Positions 46,158-56,000 of a stretch of DNA of 64,000 bases are shown one piece after another; within the stretch, counting starts at the first letter, position 1; each line of letters starts with the position of its first letter. This DNA comes from Nitrosovibrio tenuis (GTDB lineage: Bacteria; Pseudomonadota; Gammaproteobacteria; Burkholderiales; Nitrosomonadaceae). A program made the translations under genes and the position numbers. Below the pieces are notes generated by a model. That model did not search any database, had not been told where the DNA came from, and worked only from the letters and a program-made list of their open reading frames with translations. The stretch lies in the NCBI RefSeq assembly GCF_900109785.1, contig NZ_FOBH01000003.1, positions 248,001 through 312,000 of the forward strand, written 5' to 3'.

Positions 46158-47417
46158 CTAACGTACGACCGTGGAGAGGACCACTCCTCCTCTCCTTCTC
46201 GCCCACAGCGTAAGCAACGCCATCCCGGCCAGCATCATTGCCCAAGCCTCCGGTTCCGGTACAGCGGTGATCATTCCCACCTGTCCATTGAGGCTTACCA
46301 CATACAGGTTACCGGAGGAGTCCTCGCCAAACGAGGAAATACTTCCGGAAATGCCGGTGGCCGACAGCAGCTCCGCGGTTCTGTCGGTCAACTCGGTAAT
46401 GCCTGAGCCGGTGTAGTGAAACGACATCACCTTGTTCGTGATAAAGTCAGCAAAGAAGTATGTGCCATCCAACCCCTCGATTGCAGACCCGTGGTAAACG
46501 TAGCCGCCTGTGATCGAGGCGCCGGCGCCGTTATGGTCATATTCAAAGATTGGCAGCGTATGGTTAGGGATCGGAGGATCGGTGGGAACGTTCAGTCTCG
46601 TGCCCTCGAACGTGCGCCATCCATAATTTGCTCCGGCTGCGCCGATGTTGATTTCTTCGCGATCATTCTGGCCGACATCTGCAATATAAAAGGTGCCGGT
46701 TTCCCGGTCAAAACTATCCCGATAGGGATTGCGCAGACCGTAAGCAAAGATTTCCGGGTTAACATCGCCCGTCATATTGCCGGCTGGTATCGCATAGCCA
46801 TATTGTGCGGTATCGCCGGGAAAACGATCGGCGGATACATCGACGCGCAACATTTTACCGAGGTTATCGTGAAGATTTTGCGCGCGGTTCTGAGGGTCGT
46901 TGGACCCCCCGCCGTCGCCCGTGGCGATGTAAAGATCAGTGGGTTCGCCAGGGCGGAAACCAATCCAGCCCGCCTTATGATTGTTCAGGCCGGCGGGTTG
47001 TGCGACGGTTAGCACGGTCTGGCCGCTTGCGGGGTCTGCGAGGTTGGGCTGTGCCGCGTTTGCCTGGTAGGTTGCCACCACGGTATTGAGGGTGGTCTTG
47101 TCTATGTAGTCCACATAGAGGCGCCGGTTGGTTGCGAAGTTCGGATCGAACGCCAACCCAAGCAAGCCCCGTTCCCCCTCAGTATTGACCGAGTTGGACA
47201 AATCGAGAAATGGCGTTGGCTGCACCGCCCCGTTCTGAAGTATTTTTATCGCCCCGCCCTGCTCGACAATAAATAGTCGAGAGTCGCCGCTCGGTGCGGT
47301 CACAAATAGAGGCCGATCGAGTCCCGAGGCAACGATCTGGGTTTGCAAAGGCGGAACCGCAGCAAATCCTATACTGGCAAACCCCGTTACGAACAAGGCA
47401 AAAATTATTTTCATCAT
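46158..47417 (-). CDS. Secreted PQQ-type sugar (glucose/sorbosone) dehydrogenase with PEP-CTERM tail
   Basis: About 419 residues from ATG 47417. A signal peptide (MMKIIFALFVTGFASIGFAA) is followed by a soluble glucose-dehydrogenase-like six-bladed propeller: GLDRPLFVTAPSGDSRLFIVEQGG, GERGLLGLAFDPNF, LNNHKAGWIGFRPGEPTDLYIATGDGGG (catalytic His), FAYGLRNPYRDSFDRETGTFYIADVG, NYGWRTFEG. It ends in VPEPEAWAMMLAGMALLTLWARRR, a classic PEP-CTERM sorting signal for exosortase. Substrate and PQQ use are inferred from the family. The frame is open further upstream (47555) but without signal-peptide logic. Confidence 0.88.
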   Translation of the reverse strand: MMKIIFALFVTGFASIGFAAVPPLQTQIVASGLDRPLFVTAPSGDSRLFIVEQGGAIKILQNGAVQPTPFLDLSNSVNTEGERGLLGLAFDPNFATNRRLYVDYIDKTTLNTVVATYQANAAQPNLADPASGQTVLTVAQPAGLNNHKAGWIGFRPGEPTDLYIATGDGGGSNDPQNRAQNLHDNLGKMLRVDVSADRFPGDTAQYGYAIPAGNMTGDVNPEIFAYGLRNPYRDSFDRETGTFYIADVGQNDREEINIGAAGANYGWRTFEGTRLNVPTDPPIPNHTLPIFEYDHNGAGASITGGYVYHGSAIEGLDGTYFFADFITNKVMSFHYTGSGITELTDRTAELLSATGISGSISSFGEDSSGNLYVVSLNGQVGMITAVPEPEAWAMMLAGMALLTLWARRRGGVVLSTVVR

Positions 47418-47764
47418 GATGGCCCCATTATGACTAATAGAGATCGATTGGGTTACATAAGAGGATCTGGCCGTTAGAAGCGCAATCAGCCGTTTATGGC
47501 TTTGCAACTGCAGGCTTGGCCTGGCGGCTGTAAATTCTCCATGCTGAGAATGCATTTACCAGGGCCTTCTATTTCTATAGGTCACGCTCACGCTGTTGTC
47601 AACCGCTGTTCGTTCCCCCGTTTTTTTGACTGAGGAGAAGATTTGGAGCTTTAACATTCAAGCTACACTGTTTGGCATTTCGGAGGTCCCGGCATCGCAC
47701 ATGAATCGCGTTGCTATACTGAAATACAGGCTGTGCTTCTTCATCACCAATCGTCGGAGGATCC

Positions 47765-48316
47765 ATGATTCATGAAGTCAAGGGAGACATCCTGTTGAGT
47801 CATGCTCAAGTCATCGCCCATGCTATTGCCCCGCTTGAACATTTCGATCAGGGTCTGGCATTGAGTTTGCGTGAGCAATGGCCTGCACTGGTCAAGGATT
47901 ATCACCACTTCTACCATGCCATGCGGCCGAAATCCGGCGATGCGTGGGTATGGTCTGGCGCGATGAGCAAGCACATCATCAACCTTCTCGTCAATGAAGC
48001 GCCCCGTAGCAAGGGACAAAAGCCCGGCCGTGCCAGTCCCGAGCATGTCGATCATGCGCTGCGTGAACTGCGCCATCTGCTCGAAAGTCAGCGATTCGCC
48101 AGTCTGGCCTTGCCACGCCTTGCCACGGGCGCAGGCGGCCTGGACTGGCACATGGTTCGGCCGATGATTGATTATCACCTCGGCGATTTAGCGCTGCCCA
48201 TCTATATCTATATTGTTTTCGAGAAAGGCATGCAGGCCATCGAACCGGGGTTGAGCCATAACGGCGGAGCTAAGAGGAAAAAGCGTTTTACCGGGCAGAA
48301 CAATAGCAATCTCTGA
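47765..48316 (+). CDS. Macrodomain protein (ALC1/TARG1/DarG-like)
   Basis: The 183-residue protein starts after a strong GGAGG. It resembles the macrodomain branch that removes ADP-ribose from nucleic acids or proteins: EVKGDILLSHAQVIAHAIAP, HFDQGLALSLREQWP (position of the catalytic-loop Gly in this branch), and ALPRLATGAGGLDWHMVRPMI, which matches the PRI.CG..GL.W pattern. The C-terminus is a basic tail. No DarT-like ADP-ribosyltransferase partner is adjacent, so it is not an obvious toxin-antitoxin pair. Function by family only. Confidence 0.78.
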   Translation: MIHEVKGDILLSHAQVIAHAIAPLEHFDQGLALSLREQWPALVKDYHHFYHAMRPKSGDAWVWSGAMSKHIINLLVNEAPRSKGQKPGRASPEHVDHALRELRHLLESQRFASLALPRLATGAGGLDWHMVRPMIDYHLGDLALPIYIYIVFEKGMQAIEPGLSHNGGAKRKKRFTGQNNSNL

Positions 48317-48373
48317 ACAATGCCCCGTTGGAAGATTGGGGGTAGGCGGTGGGCTGGCCAGTGATTCTTAGGT

Positions 48374-50776
48374 CTACGGGCTGAAATTCAGTACCTGCCG
48401 GGGTGGGCCGGGAAGAAAGGGTGTGGGATTGCCCGCGACCCAATCGGCATGCCCGCTAGCATAATAGGGTGAGAGCGGATGCCCGCTTTGTCCGCCAGGC
48501 ATTTCGAAATAACCACGCTCTTCATCACCGGGAGCGACCGCAAAACGGTTCGCGGCGCCAAAGGCCGGTGCCTGAACGCGCGGCATATTGCTGTCGCCGG
48601 GGAGTGCATCCTTTGGCATATCCAGCCAATTCGCGATAAAAGCGGGCAGGGTATGGCTGAGCGGGTGCCGAATGCGCGCGGTGTTACGCTCACCCCAACT
48701 GCGCGCTGCAATGCCGTCCGGCCGATTTTGCATTCGCTCGGCTACACGTCTGGCGCAAGTGCCGAGCAAATCTTCCCAGTTGGTATAAATCGGCAGCAAC
48801 AGATGTTGTGGGCGGTGTCCGATCAATTTCCACACCGCGTGTTCAGCCTGATTCAATTTCGGCATAACGAAATTCGGATCGCTACGCCGGACTGCCGCCG
48901 CAAAACCATCGAGCACGCTATCGATGACCTCCTGGCGAAACGCACGTACCAAACGGTAGGCAACGGATGGGGTCGAGGCGTGCCCGTCCCAATCCTTGAG
49001 TGCAGATTGCATATCTCCGCGCCACGGTGCGGCTTCGGCCTGGTTCAGGGTCAATTCGAGAAGCTGACGCCAGTGCGTCAGGAACAACGCGCGGTCATCG
49101 AGCTGAATCGCCAGCATGTCGGGGGCGGAGAAGCGCTCGCGTTGCTGTAGATTGTCGCGGATTTGCTTCGCGCGCGCGCCGAGGTCATAGCCGCCATCGC
49201 CCAGCCGTTCGAGCATAAGGCCATCGATGGCGCGCGCGTTGGCGCTCCACAGGCGCTGCGACGGGGGATTAACAATCACCGGGTATTGATCAGGCGCAAG
49301 CCAGCCTTTCCAGCCGGTGTCCGGCATGCTCCAGTCCGCGGGAAGCAGTGGATCGTAGCCTCCCATTCGCACAGGAATTCGGCCTGCAATCGTCCAGGCG
49401 ATTTTGCCCGTCCGGTCGCCAACAATAAAGTTCTGGGCCGGAATACCCGAGTTTTGCGCGATTGCGATTGCTTCTTCGATGGTTTCCGCTTCCTCCAACT
49501 GAGTCAGTTCCATATTCGCTGTCCCGCGCCGGTGCGGGGTCCAGGCCAGTGCGAGCGGCGTGCCATCATGATCCGCGGTCAGGATGGGGCCCCATTCGGT
49601 TTCATAAACGTCCAGCGTCTCATCCGGTTCTCCGCGCACATGCAGGACCTCGCGGTGAACGGTGAGAGGTTTCCATCCGGCCGGGCTGCGATAGAGGAAG
49701 GCGTCTGCGGGATGAAGCATGACGCGTACCCAATCAGCGAAATCTCCATAACTATTGGTAAAACCCCACGCGATCTGACGATTGGAGCCAACGGCGATTG
49801 CCGGCGTACCCGGAAGGCTGGCGCCAATATGATCATTCATGAATCCGGGGCGGCGTGAATTAGGATAGATCAGGCGTGTGCGGAACCATATATTGGGCAC
49901 CCGCAATTCCAGATGCGTGTCGTTCGCGATGAGTGCAGCTCCACCTGTCAATTGACCACCAACGGCGAAACTGTTGCTTCCATGCAGGCTGCCGCTGCGC
50001 TCATCGATATCTTTTCGTATCGGGCCGGGGTCAACCCGCCGCAGATCGAGTTCTTCAGCCGAAGGCGGATCTGGCCATCGGAATGCCATGCCGAGAAGCG
50101 GCGCATCCCAGGCGCCACCGCTGGCGGTGAGAAACCGGTAAGCGGCTTCATGCAGCGCCGCACGCATTGTCGAGAAACCCAGTTCCCTATGATTGCCTGA
50201 ATCGTTCAACGTAAAATACATGGCCTTGACAACCAGTATGCTGTCTTCGCTGCGCCATGGCAGCGGGTGGGTGCGAGTCAGCAAATAGGGGAACGGCCTC
50301 ACCTTGAGCGCTTCGAGACCTCGGTTCACCCCGTCACGGTATGCATCCAGCAAGTGGCGCTGTGACGCAGGCAAGACTTCCAATGCCGCCACTGCGCGGG
50401 CACGCATGCGATGACCCCGTGCTTTACGATCAGCAGGCAGGGCGGCGGACCCGACCAATTCCGCCAGTTCGCCGGCTGCTCTGCGCCGCATCAGGTCCAT
50501 TTCGAAAAAACGCTCCTGCGCATGCACATAGCCGAGCGTCCACACCATGTCATGGCGATCCTGAGCGCGAACTGTCACGCTCCCCAATGCGTCACGCTCG
50601 ACAGTTACCGAAGCAGTGAGGCCATTTGAGTTCACCGTACCCTCATACTGAGGCAGGCTGCCACGCAGCGTCAGCCATATTCCGGCCATCAGCAGCAGGG
50701 CCAGGACAAGCATTGCAAGCGGCAAACCAAGCAGAAGCCGGTAGATCGGGCGGATCGTACGAATCATACGGAGCAA
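48374..50776 (-). CDS. Penicillin acylase family (Ntn) amidase
   Basis: This 800-residue S45-family hydrolase begins with a membrane segment (LLLGLPLAMLVLALLLMAGIWL), so it is exported or anchored. The A-chain contains WTLGYVHAQERFFEMDLMRRRAAGELAEL, typical of the family. Autoproteolysis should expose Ser267 in HGSNSFAVGG. Later IAWGFTNSYGDFADW and TIAGRIPVRMGGY are characteristic. Members cleave beta-lactams, acyl-homoserine lactones or other amides; the substrate cannot be told from sequence. It faces the macrodomain gene. Confidence 0.92.
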   Translation of the reverse strand: MLRMIRTIRPIYRLLLGLPLAMLVLALLLMAGIWLTLRGSLPQYEGTVNSNGLTASVTVERDALGSVTVRAQDRHDMVWTLGYVHAQERFFEMDLMRRRAAGELAELVGSAALPADRKARGHRMRARAVAALEVLPASQRHLLDAYRDGVNRGLEALKVRPFPYLLTRTHPLPWRSEDSILVVKAMYFTLNDSGNHRELGFSTMRAALHEAAYRFLTASGGAWDAPLLGMAFRWPDPPSAEELDLRRVDPGPIRKDIDERSGSLHGSNSFAVGGQLTGGAALIANDTHLELRVPNIWFRTRLIYPNSRRPGFMNDHIGASLPGTPAIAVGSNRQIAWGFTNSYGDFADWVRVMLHPADAFLYRSPAGWKPLTVHREVLHVRGEPDETLDVYETEWGPILTADHDGTPLALAWTPHRRGTANMELTQLEEAETIEEAIAIAQNSGIPAQNFIVGDRTGKIAWTIAGRIPVRMGGYDPLLPADWSMPDTGWKGWLAPDQYPVIVNPPSQRLWSANARAIDGLMLERLGDGGYDLGARAKQIRDNLQQRERFSAPDMLAIQLDDRALFLTHWRQLLELTLNQAEAAPWRGDMQSALKDWDGHASTPSVAYRLVRAFRQEVIDSVLDGFAAAVRRSDPNFVMPKLNQAEHAVWKLIGHRPQHLLLPIYTNWEDLLGTCARRVAERMQNRPDGIAARSWGERNTARIRHPLSHTLPAFIANWLDMPKDALPGDSNMPRVQAPAFGAANRFAVAPGDEERGYFEMPGGQSGHPLSPYYASGHADWVAGNPTPFLPGPPRQVLNFSP

Positions 50777-50835
50777 ACCGGGATTAAAGCGGAATGCGCA
50801 GCTAGCGCATCAGAAATGGGGCGAAAACCAGGAAA

Positions 50836-51324
50836 TCAAAAGGAACCAAGCTTCTGGCGGACCAATTCGATGCGTTTGCGATTTACACCGAGATCCGAAC
50901 TTCCCAAACGGGATGCCGAGCGAACCTGGATGACTTCCGCGGACGGGTCGTACCAGAACTCGACATCATCCACGTATTTCATCAGCCGGGTGGTGAACTG
51001 CGCATAGATGTACCCGGGCTCTCTTTTTATTATTTTCCCGCCTTCCATGGATTCGATAGTGCTTGCAATACGATTCAGCGTAGCATTCGAATCGCCTTTC
51101 AATGGCAGCGGTGCAATATCGGCATACGCGAGCTGTGGATGATCGGGGTAGAGCAAGGCTTGGCTGGAGACGCTGTTAGGTGTTTTCGAGGGTGGCTTCA
51201 GTTTTCCGTCGCGTACGCCAAGATCGGTGGGAGGGAAGCCCTTGAGAAACCCGAGCTGGCCGGCAAGCAGCCCAGTGAGGACCACAACGGCAATGACGAT
51301 AAGCCCCCACTTGATAATCATCAT
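50836..51324 (-). CDS. DUF1499 protein
   Basis: A 162-residue protein with an N-terminal membrane segment (WGLIVIAVVVLTGLLAGQLGFL) and the DUF1499 motifs PNSVSSQA, YIYAQFTTRLMKYVDDVEFW and VIQVRSASRLGSSDLGVNRKRIELVR. The function of the family is unknown. It lies 59 bp upstream of the amidase gene on the same strand, so the two may be cotranscribed. Confidence 0.92.
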   Translation of the reverse strand: MMIIKWGLIVIAVVVLTGLLAGQLGFLKGFPPTDLGVRDGKLKPPSKTPNSVSSQALLYPDHPQLAYADIAPLPLKGDSNATLNRIASTIESMEGGKIIKREPGYIYAQFTTRLMKYVDDVEFWYDPSAEVIQVRSASRLGSSDLGVNRKRIELVRQKLGSF

Positions 51325-51461
51325 GAGAGATTGAGCTGACTGTCGGTTTTCAACGCGATATCACGATAACAATGGGGCAATCATCCTTCATCTCGCTTGT
51401 TAGAAACCAGTGGCGTCATGCTAACGTTACGGCATATCCGTCAGTAAGGCTAGCCAGTAGT

Positions 51462-51767
51462 CTACTTCGTTTTGCTGTTTGCCAGAATGAACTCGGCCAG
51501 ACGTTGGGCCGGCTCGCCTTTAATATTGGGGAAAGCTGGCATGCCCATACTGCCTTTTTGGACTTTCTGAATGATGGCATCCTTGTTCGCCATCGAGCTG
51601 CTTATTGTCATCACACTGCCGGTTTCCGGCTTGTGGCACTTTGTGCAGTTTGCGTAGAATATATCTTCTCCGGTTGCATTCGCGGGTGGCGTGTAAGTAT
51701 CGGTCTTTGAGCAGCCTGCCAGGCTCACCAATGCAATGGTCGTTAACAATAAGCTCATTTTCTTCAT
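51462..51767 (-). CDS. Small c-type cytochrome lipoprotein
   Basis: The 101-residue protein has a lipoprotein signal (LTTIALVSLAGCS, Cys19 lipidated), then one haem-binding CTKCH motif in ANCTKCHKPETG and a distal Met in GSMGMPAFP. GEDIFYANCTKCH fits class I cytochromes of the c5/c555 kind. GGAG seven bases before the ATG supports the start. It may carry electrons in the periplasm; partner unknown. Confidence 0.9.
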   Translation of the reverse strand: MKKMSLLLTTIALVSLAGCSKTDTYTPPANATGEDIFYANCTKCHKPETGSVMTISSSMANKDAIIQKVQKGSMGMPAFPNIKGEPAQRLAEFILANSKTK

Positions 51768-51878
51768 TTTTATACTCCAGTTTTAACATGATGTTCTGCG
51801 CGAGTCGGCATTATATCCTTATCTCTTAACACGTATCTCTATGTTTGTTAAGAGGCAGGAGTCGCGTGAACGAGGTTT

Positions 51879-52688
51879 TTAATCGCCAGCTGTGACCGGT
51901 AAATAACCGAATACCCGAAGGACGAGCAGGATGGTGACAGGCAGATAAATAAAGAGACCCGTTATTCCGAGCAGGGATTCCCCAATCCAGAATGTTACCG
52001 CCAGATTGAATATCAACACGCCATAATAAAGACCGCAACCGAGGAGCACCTGCCGGGTTACCCGCTCATTCAGGATAAGACCGGTCTGAGGAAGTTTGCG
52101 GTCTAGAGAAAGATAAGTCTGAAGTGAAAGGAAGCCGACGACGGCCCACCCAATGTAATTGGCGATGGGTATCCCGAAATGTGCGCCCGGTTCGGGGTAG
52201 TAGTAAATTTTGCCGAGGAACCATCGTTCTCCCCGAAGGGCGACTGGATCGATGACAATATCGAGGAACACGAAAAAGAGAATTGTGAGCAGCATTATGG
52301 GCCAGCCCGTTCTTGCGGCAAGCGGAAGTTTCATCCGAACCAGGCCGGGAGACGAGCCAGTCGTGGTTGAGGGAAGCAGAAAAGCGAGAGCCATGCAATA
52401 GCTTGCATAGAGAAGAAACGGAAAGGAGAGAGAATCCATGAGCGGGACATCCGACAGATATAATTCCTGGCCGGTGGTTGAACCCGTATAGTGATACCAG
52501 CCAAAAGGAATGCCTGTGCGCGTCGATGAGAACTCGCATACAAAAGCCACGATCAAAGTGATTATCATGAAGTACCCGGTTCGCCGCCCGCCGATCAGTC
52601 TGCTCGCCGAGAACAGGAACGCGGCTCGAAACACGAACACATAAGGACGAAGTGCAATCGTTTTGATCAGGAGGCTAAAGAATTCCAT
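51879..52688 (-). CDS. CruF-like carotenoid biosynthesis membrane protein (DUF422)
   Basis: The 269-residue membrane protein has six to seven hydrophobic segments and motifs of the Caroten_synth family: FCEFSSTRTGIPFGWYHYTGS (seen as VCEFSSTRTGIPFGWYHYTG), DVPLMDSLSFPFLLYASY, FFVFLDIVIDPVALRGERWFLGKIYYY and FGIPIANYIGWAVVG. Members such as CruF hydrate carotenoids at C1. It stands apart from the squalene/phytoene synthase gene and no other carotenoid enzyme is present here. Confidence 0.82.
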   Translation of the reverse strand: MEFFSLLIKTIALRPYVFVFRAAFLFSASRLIGGRRTGYFMIITLIVAFVCEFSSTRTGIPFGWYHYTGSTTGQELYLSDVPLMDSLSFPFLLYASYCMALAFLLPSTTTGSSPGLVRMKLPLAARTGWPIMLLTILFFVFLDIVIDPVALRGERWFLGKIYYYPEPGAHFGIPIANYIGWAVVGFLSLQTYLSLDRKLPQTGLILNERVTRQVLLGCGLYYGVLIFNLAVTFWIGESLLGITGLFIYLPVTILLVLRVFGYLPVTAGD

Positions 52689-53012
52689 TACTGAGCGTTA
52701 TGTTCTTTCGTAGCTGAAACGGTGCTTAATGCGAGCTCAAGCTCTTCTTTTAGGGAGACCTATTATAGCTTGCCGGGCGTTGCGGATATTTATCTCATTG
52801 TCTATGATGCGAAAAATAACTTGATGAAGGCATTCCTCGGTTATCGAAATTGGATAAATAAAGTTCTGTACGTGTGCTGGATAGGGATGAAAGAACGTTT
52901 CCAGTATTCGGATATTGCCTCAGAATCAGTCGAATCGATCAGGTCCTGCCGCGTCTTGCGGTTTGCTTGCCTGCCCTAAATCTTTCCGGTCAAACTATTC
53001 CGTCAACTCATC
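52689..53012. other. Divergent promoter region
   Basis: The 324-bp gap between the divergent carotenoid gene and the penicillin-binding protein gene has a short frame (52722-52979) without coding character. It should contain promoters for both neighbours; no specific site could be supported. Confidence 0.4.
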
Positions 53013-56000
53013 GTGAGGCGAATACTCAAGCTTTTTGCTTTTGGCACTCTGATTCTGCTTCTGGTGGCAGTCGGTATTGCAGCCTTCCTGCTATATCGGG
53101 AGGTTGAAACTTCCGCATACCAGGCGCGACACCTGGCCAGGTTGGCGGATGAACTGCACTGGGAGGTAAAAGACGGACCAAACAATGAGCCGCTTCTTTC
53201 GCAGGCGGGGCCATATGACGTGCGCCTCGGTTACAGTCAGCTTCCTGAACTGCTACAGCATCTGGCGAAACATGGTTTTCAAGTGCATGCCCAGGCGCGA
53301 ATTTCCGAACGCATGAAGCACCTCATCGAGCAGGGCCTGTTTGTTCCGTATCGGGAAAAATCCCAGGCCGGTCTGGAAATAACCGCCAATAATGGCCAAT
53401 CGCTCTACCGCGCGACCTTTCCAGCGCGGGTGTATGAAAATTTTGAAGCGGTTCCGTCTGTGGTGCGGGACAGCCTGCTTTTCATTGAGAACCGCGAGCT
53501 CCTGGATCTGGCTCATCCGAACAAGAACCCGGCTATCGATTGGAGCCGTCTGGGCAAGGCGGTGCTGGATAAATCAGTGCAGTTGGTTGATGCCGAACAT
53601 GATGTATCGGGAGGCAGCACGCTTGCGACGCAGATTGAAAAATACCGGCACTCTCCCAACGGGATGACGCTGACTGCAACAGACAAGCTGCAACAGGTCG
53701 CGTCCGCCTCTGTGCGGGCTTATCTGGAAGGGGAACAAACGCTCCCCGCCCGCAAGCGCATCCTTGTGGATTATCTTAATACGGTTCCGCTTGCCGCCGC
53801 GGCCGGGTTCGGGGAAGCAAACGGATTGGGCGACGGGCTATGGGCATGGTACGGTCTGGATTTCGAAGAAACCAATCACCTCCTGAATTCTAGATTAGTC
53901 GAAGGTGACGCTCTTATCGAGGCGGCATCCCGCTACAAGCATGTGCTGAGCCTCATGATCGCGCAGCGCAGACCCTCCTATTACCTGCTTGCCGGGCGAA
54001 AAGAACTCGCTGAACTCACCGACAGCCATTTGCGGATATTAGCCCAGGCTGGTGTGATTCCACCCGGCCTGAGAGACGCTGCGCTCAAGCTGCCGCTACA
54101 TTTCAGGGATACCGCCGCGCCGGAGGAAAGTAGAAACTTTGCTGCGCAGAAGGCTGTCAACGCGGTGCGCGGGCGTCTGGCATCTCAGCTCGGGTTGCAG
54201 CGCATGTATGACCTGGATCGCCTGGATTTGTCGGTACAAAGCACATTGGATGGAGAACTGCAGAAAAAAACCACCGAAGCGCTGCGGCGGCTCAGGGAAC
54301 CGGAGTATGCGCGAACTGTCGGGCTTTATGGGCATCGCTTGCTTGGTGATGAAGATGATCTGAGCAAGATCATCTATAGCTTCACGCTTTCCGAGTTGAC
54401 GCCGGAAGGTGCAAAGTTTCGCATCCAGGCCGACAGTTTCGACCAGCCGCTGGATATCAACAAGGGCACCAAGCTGGATTTGGGTTCCACCGCCAAACTG
54501 AGGACGCTGGTGACCTACCTGGAAATTATAGAGGCGCTGCACCGAAAATATTCGGTGCTCGAACCGAAAGCGCTGCGCAAGCAGGACGTCGATCCCAGCG
54601 ATGTCCTCAGCCGCTGGGCCATCGATTATCTTCTGCAAAATACCGACAAGAGCCTGGGAACCATGCTGGAAGCCGCTCTGGAACGCAGATATTCGGGCAA
54701 TCCGGAGGAACGGTTTTTCACAGGCGGCGGCTTGCACGTTTTCCATAATTTCAAGCGCGAAGATGATCACAAAATTTGGAGCATTCGCGATGCAACGCTG
54801 AATTCGGTCAATCTCGTATATATCCGCCTCATGCGGGATATTGTGCGGCATTACATGTTTCAGATCGGGGGTTCATCCGCCAGAATACTGAAGGATGTGA
54901 CAGATACCCATCGTACCCAATACCTTACGCGCTTCGCGGACAAGGAGGGGAGGGAATTCATCAATCGGTTCTATCTCAAGTACAGGGGCAAAACCGCGAC
55001 GCCAGGCACGACGGTGGAAAAATTCTTTTCCAGCTTCCGGCATACACCGCGCCGGCTGGCGGCGGCCCACCGTTATCTTTACCCCGAGGCTGTTCCCGCG
55101 GAGTTCGAGAAATTCATGGTGCCTCATTTCGCCGGTACCAGGGGTATTACCCCAACAGTGCTCAATGACCTGTATGAGAGCTATGCACCGGGCAAATATT
55201 CACTTGCCGATCAGGGCTATATCGTGACGGTCCACCCGCTGGAACTGTGGCTGGTACGCTACCTGATCAATAATCCGCAAGCGGAATTCAAGGACGTGAT
55301 CAAGGCCAGCGGGGACGAGCGGGTGGCTGTGTATCACTGGTTATTCAAGACCATACACAAGAATGCGCAGGACATTCGAATTCGTGGACTTCTTGAGCTT
55401 GAAGCTTTCCTGGAAATCCATCGCAACTGGAAACGCGTCGGCTATCCTTTCGATTCGCTGGTACCGTCGCTTGCCACCGCCATCGGGAGTTCGGCGGATC
55501 ATCCCGCCGCGCTTGCGGAACTGATGGGCATCGTCCTCAATAATGGCGTACGGGTACCCCCCGTGCTTATCGAACGTCTGCGCTTCGCCGCTGGCACTCC
55601 GTTTGAGACTCTCGTCGAAAGAACGCCAGTACAGGGCGAAAGAATATTCTCTCCGGAACTGGCCGCGGCGGTGCGCGGAGTGCTAACCGGCGTCGTTGAA
55701 ACCGGAACGGCAACGCGGCTTGCGCGTGCGATTGTGGAAGAGGACGGCGCTGAAACTTTGATAGGCGGAAAGACGGGAACAGGAGACCACCGTTATGTGA
55801 CGTTTTCTTCGCCTGGTGTTATCAAGGAATCCCGCAGCCTAAACCGTTCGGCCACCTTTGTGTTCTTCATCGGGGACCGTTTTTTCGGAACGATGACCGC
55901 ATTCGTTCCCGGCGCGGACGCGGGGAATTACAAATTTACTTCTGCTCTTTCAACCCAGGTCATGAAACATCTTTTACCTATCTTGAAGCCGCTTATTGAC

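Noticed and set aside
45910-46245. 111-residue minus-strand frame before the PEP-CTERM gene end
   Set aside because: It overlaps the dehydrogenase C-terminus in another frame and has no coding character.
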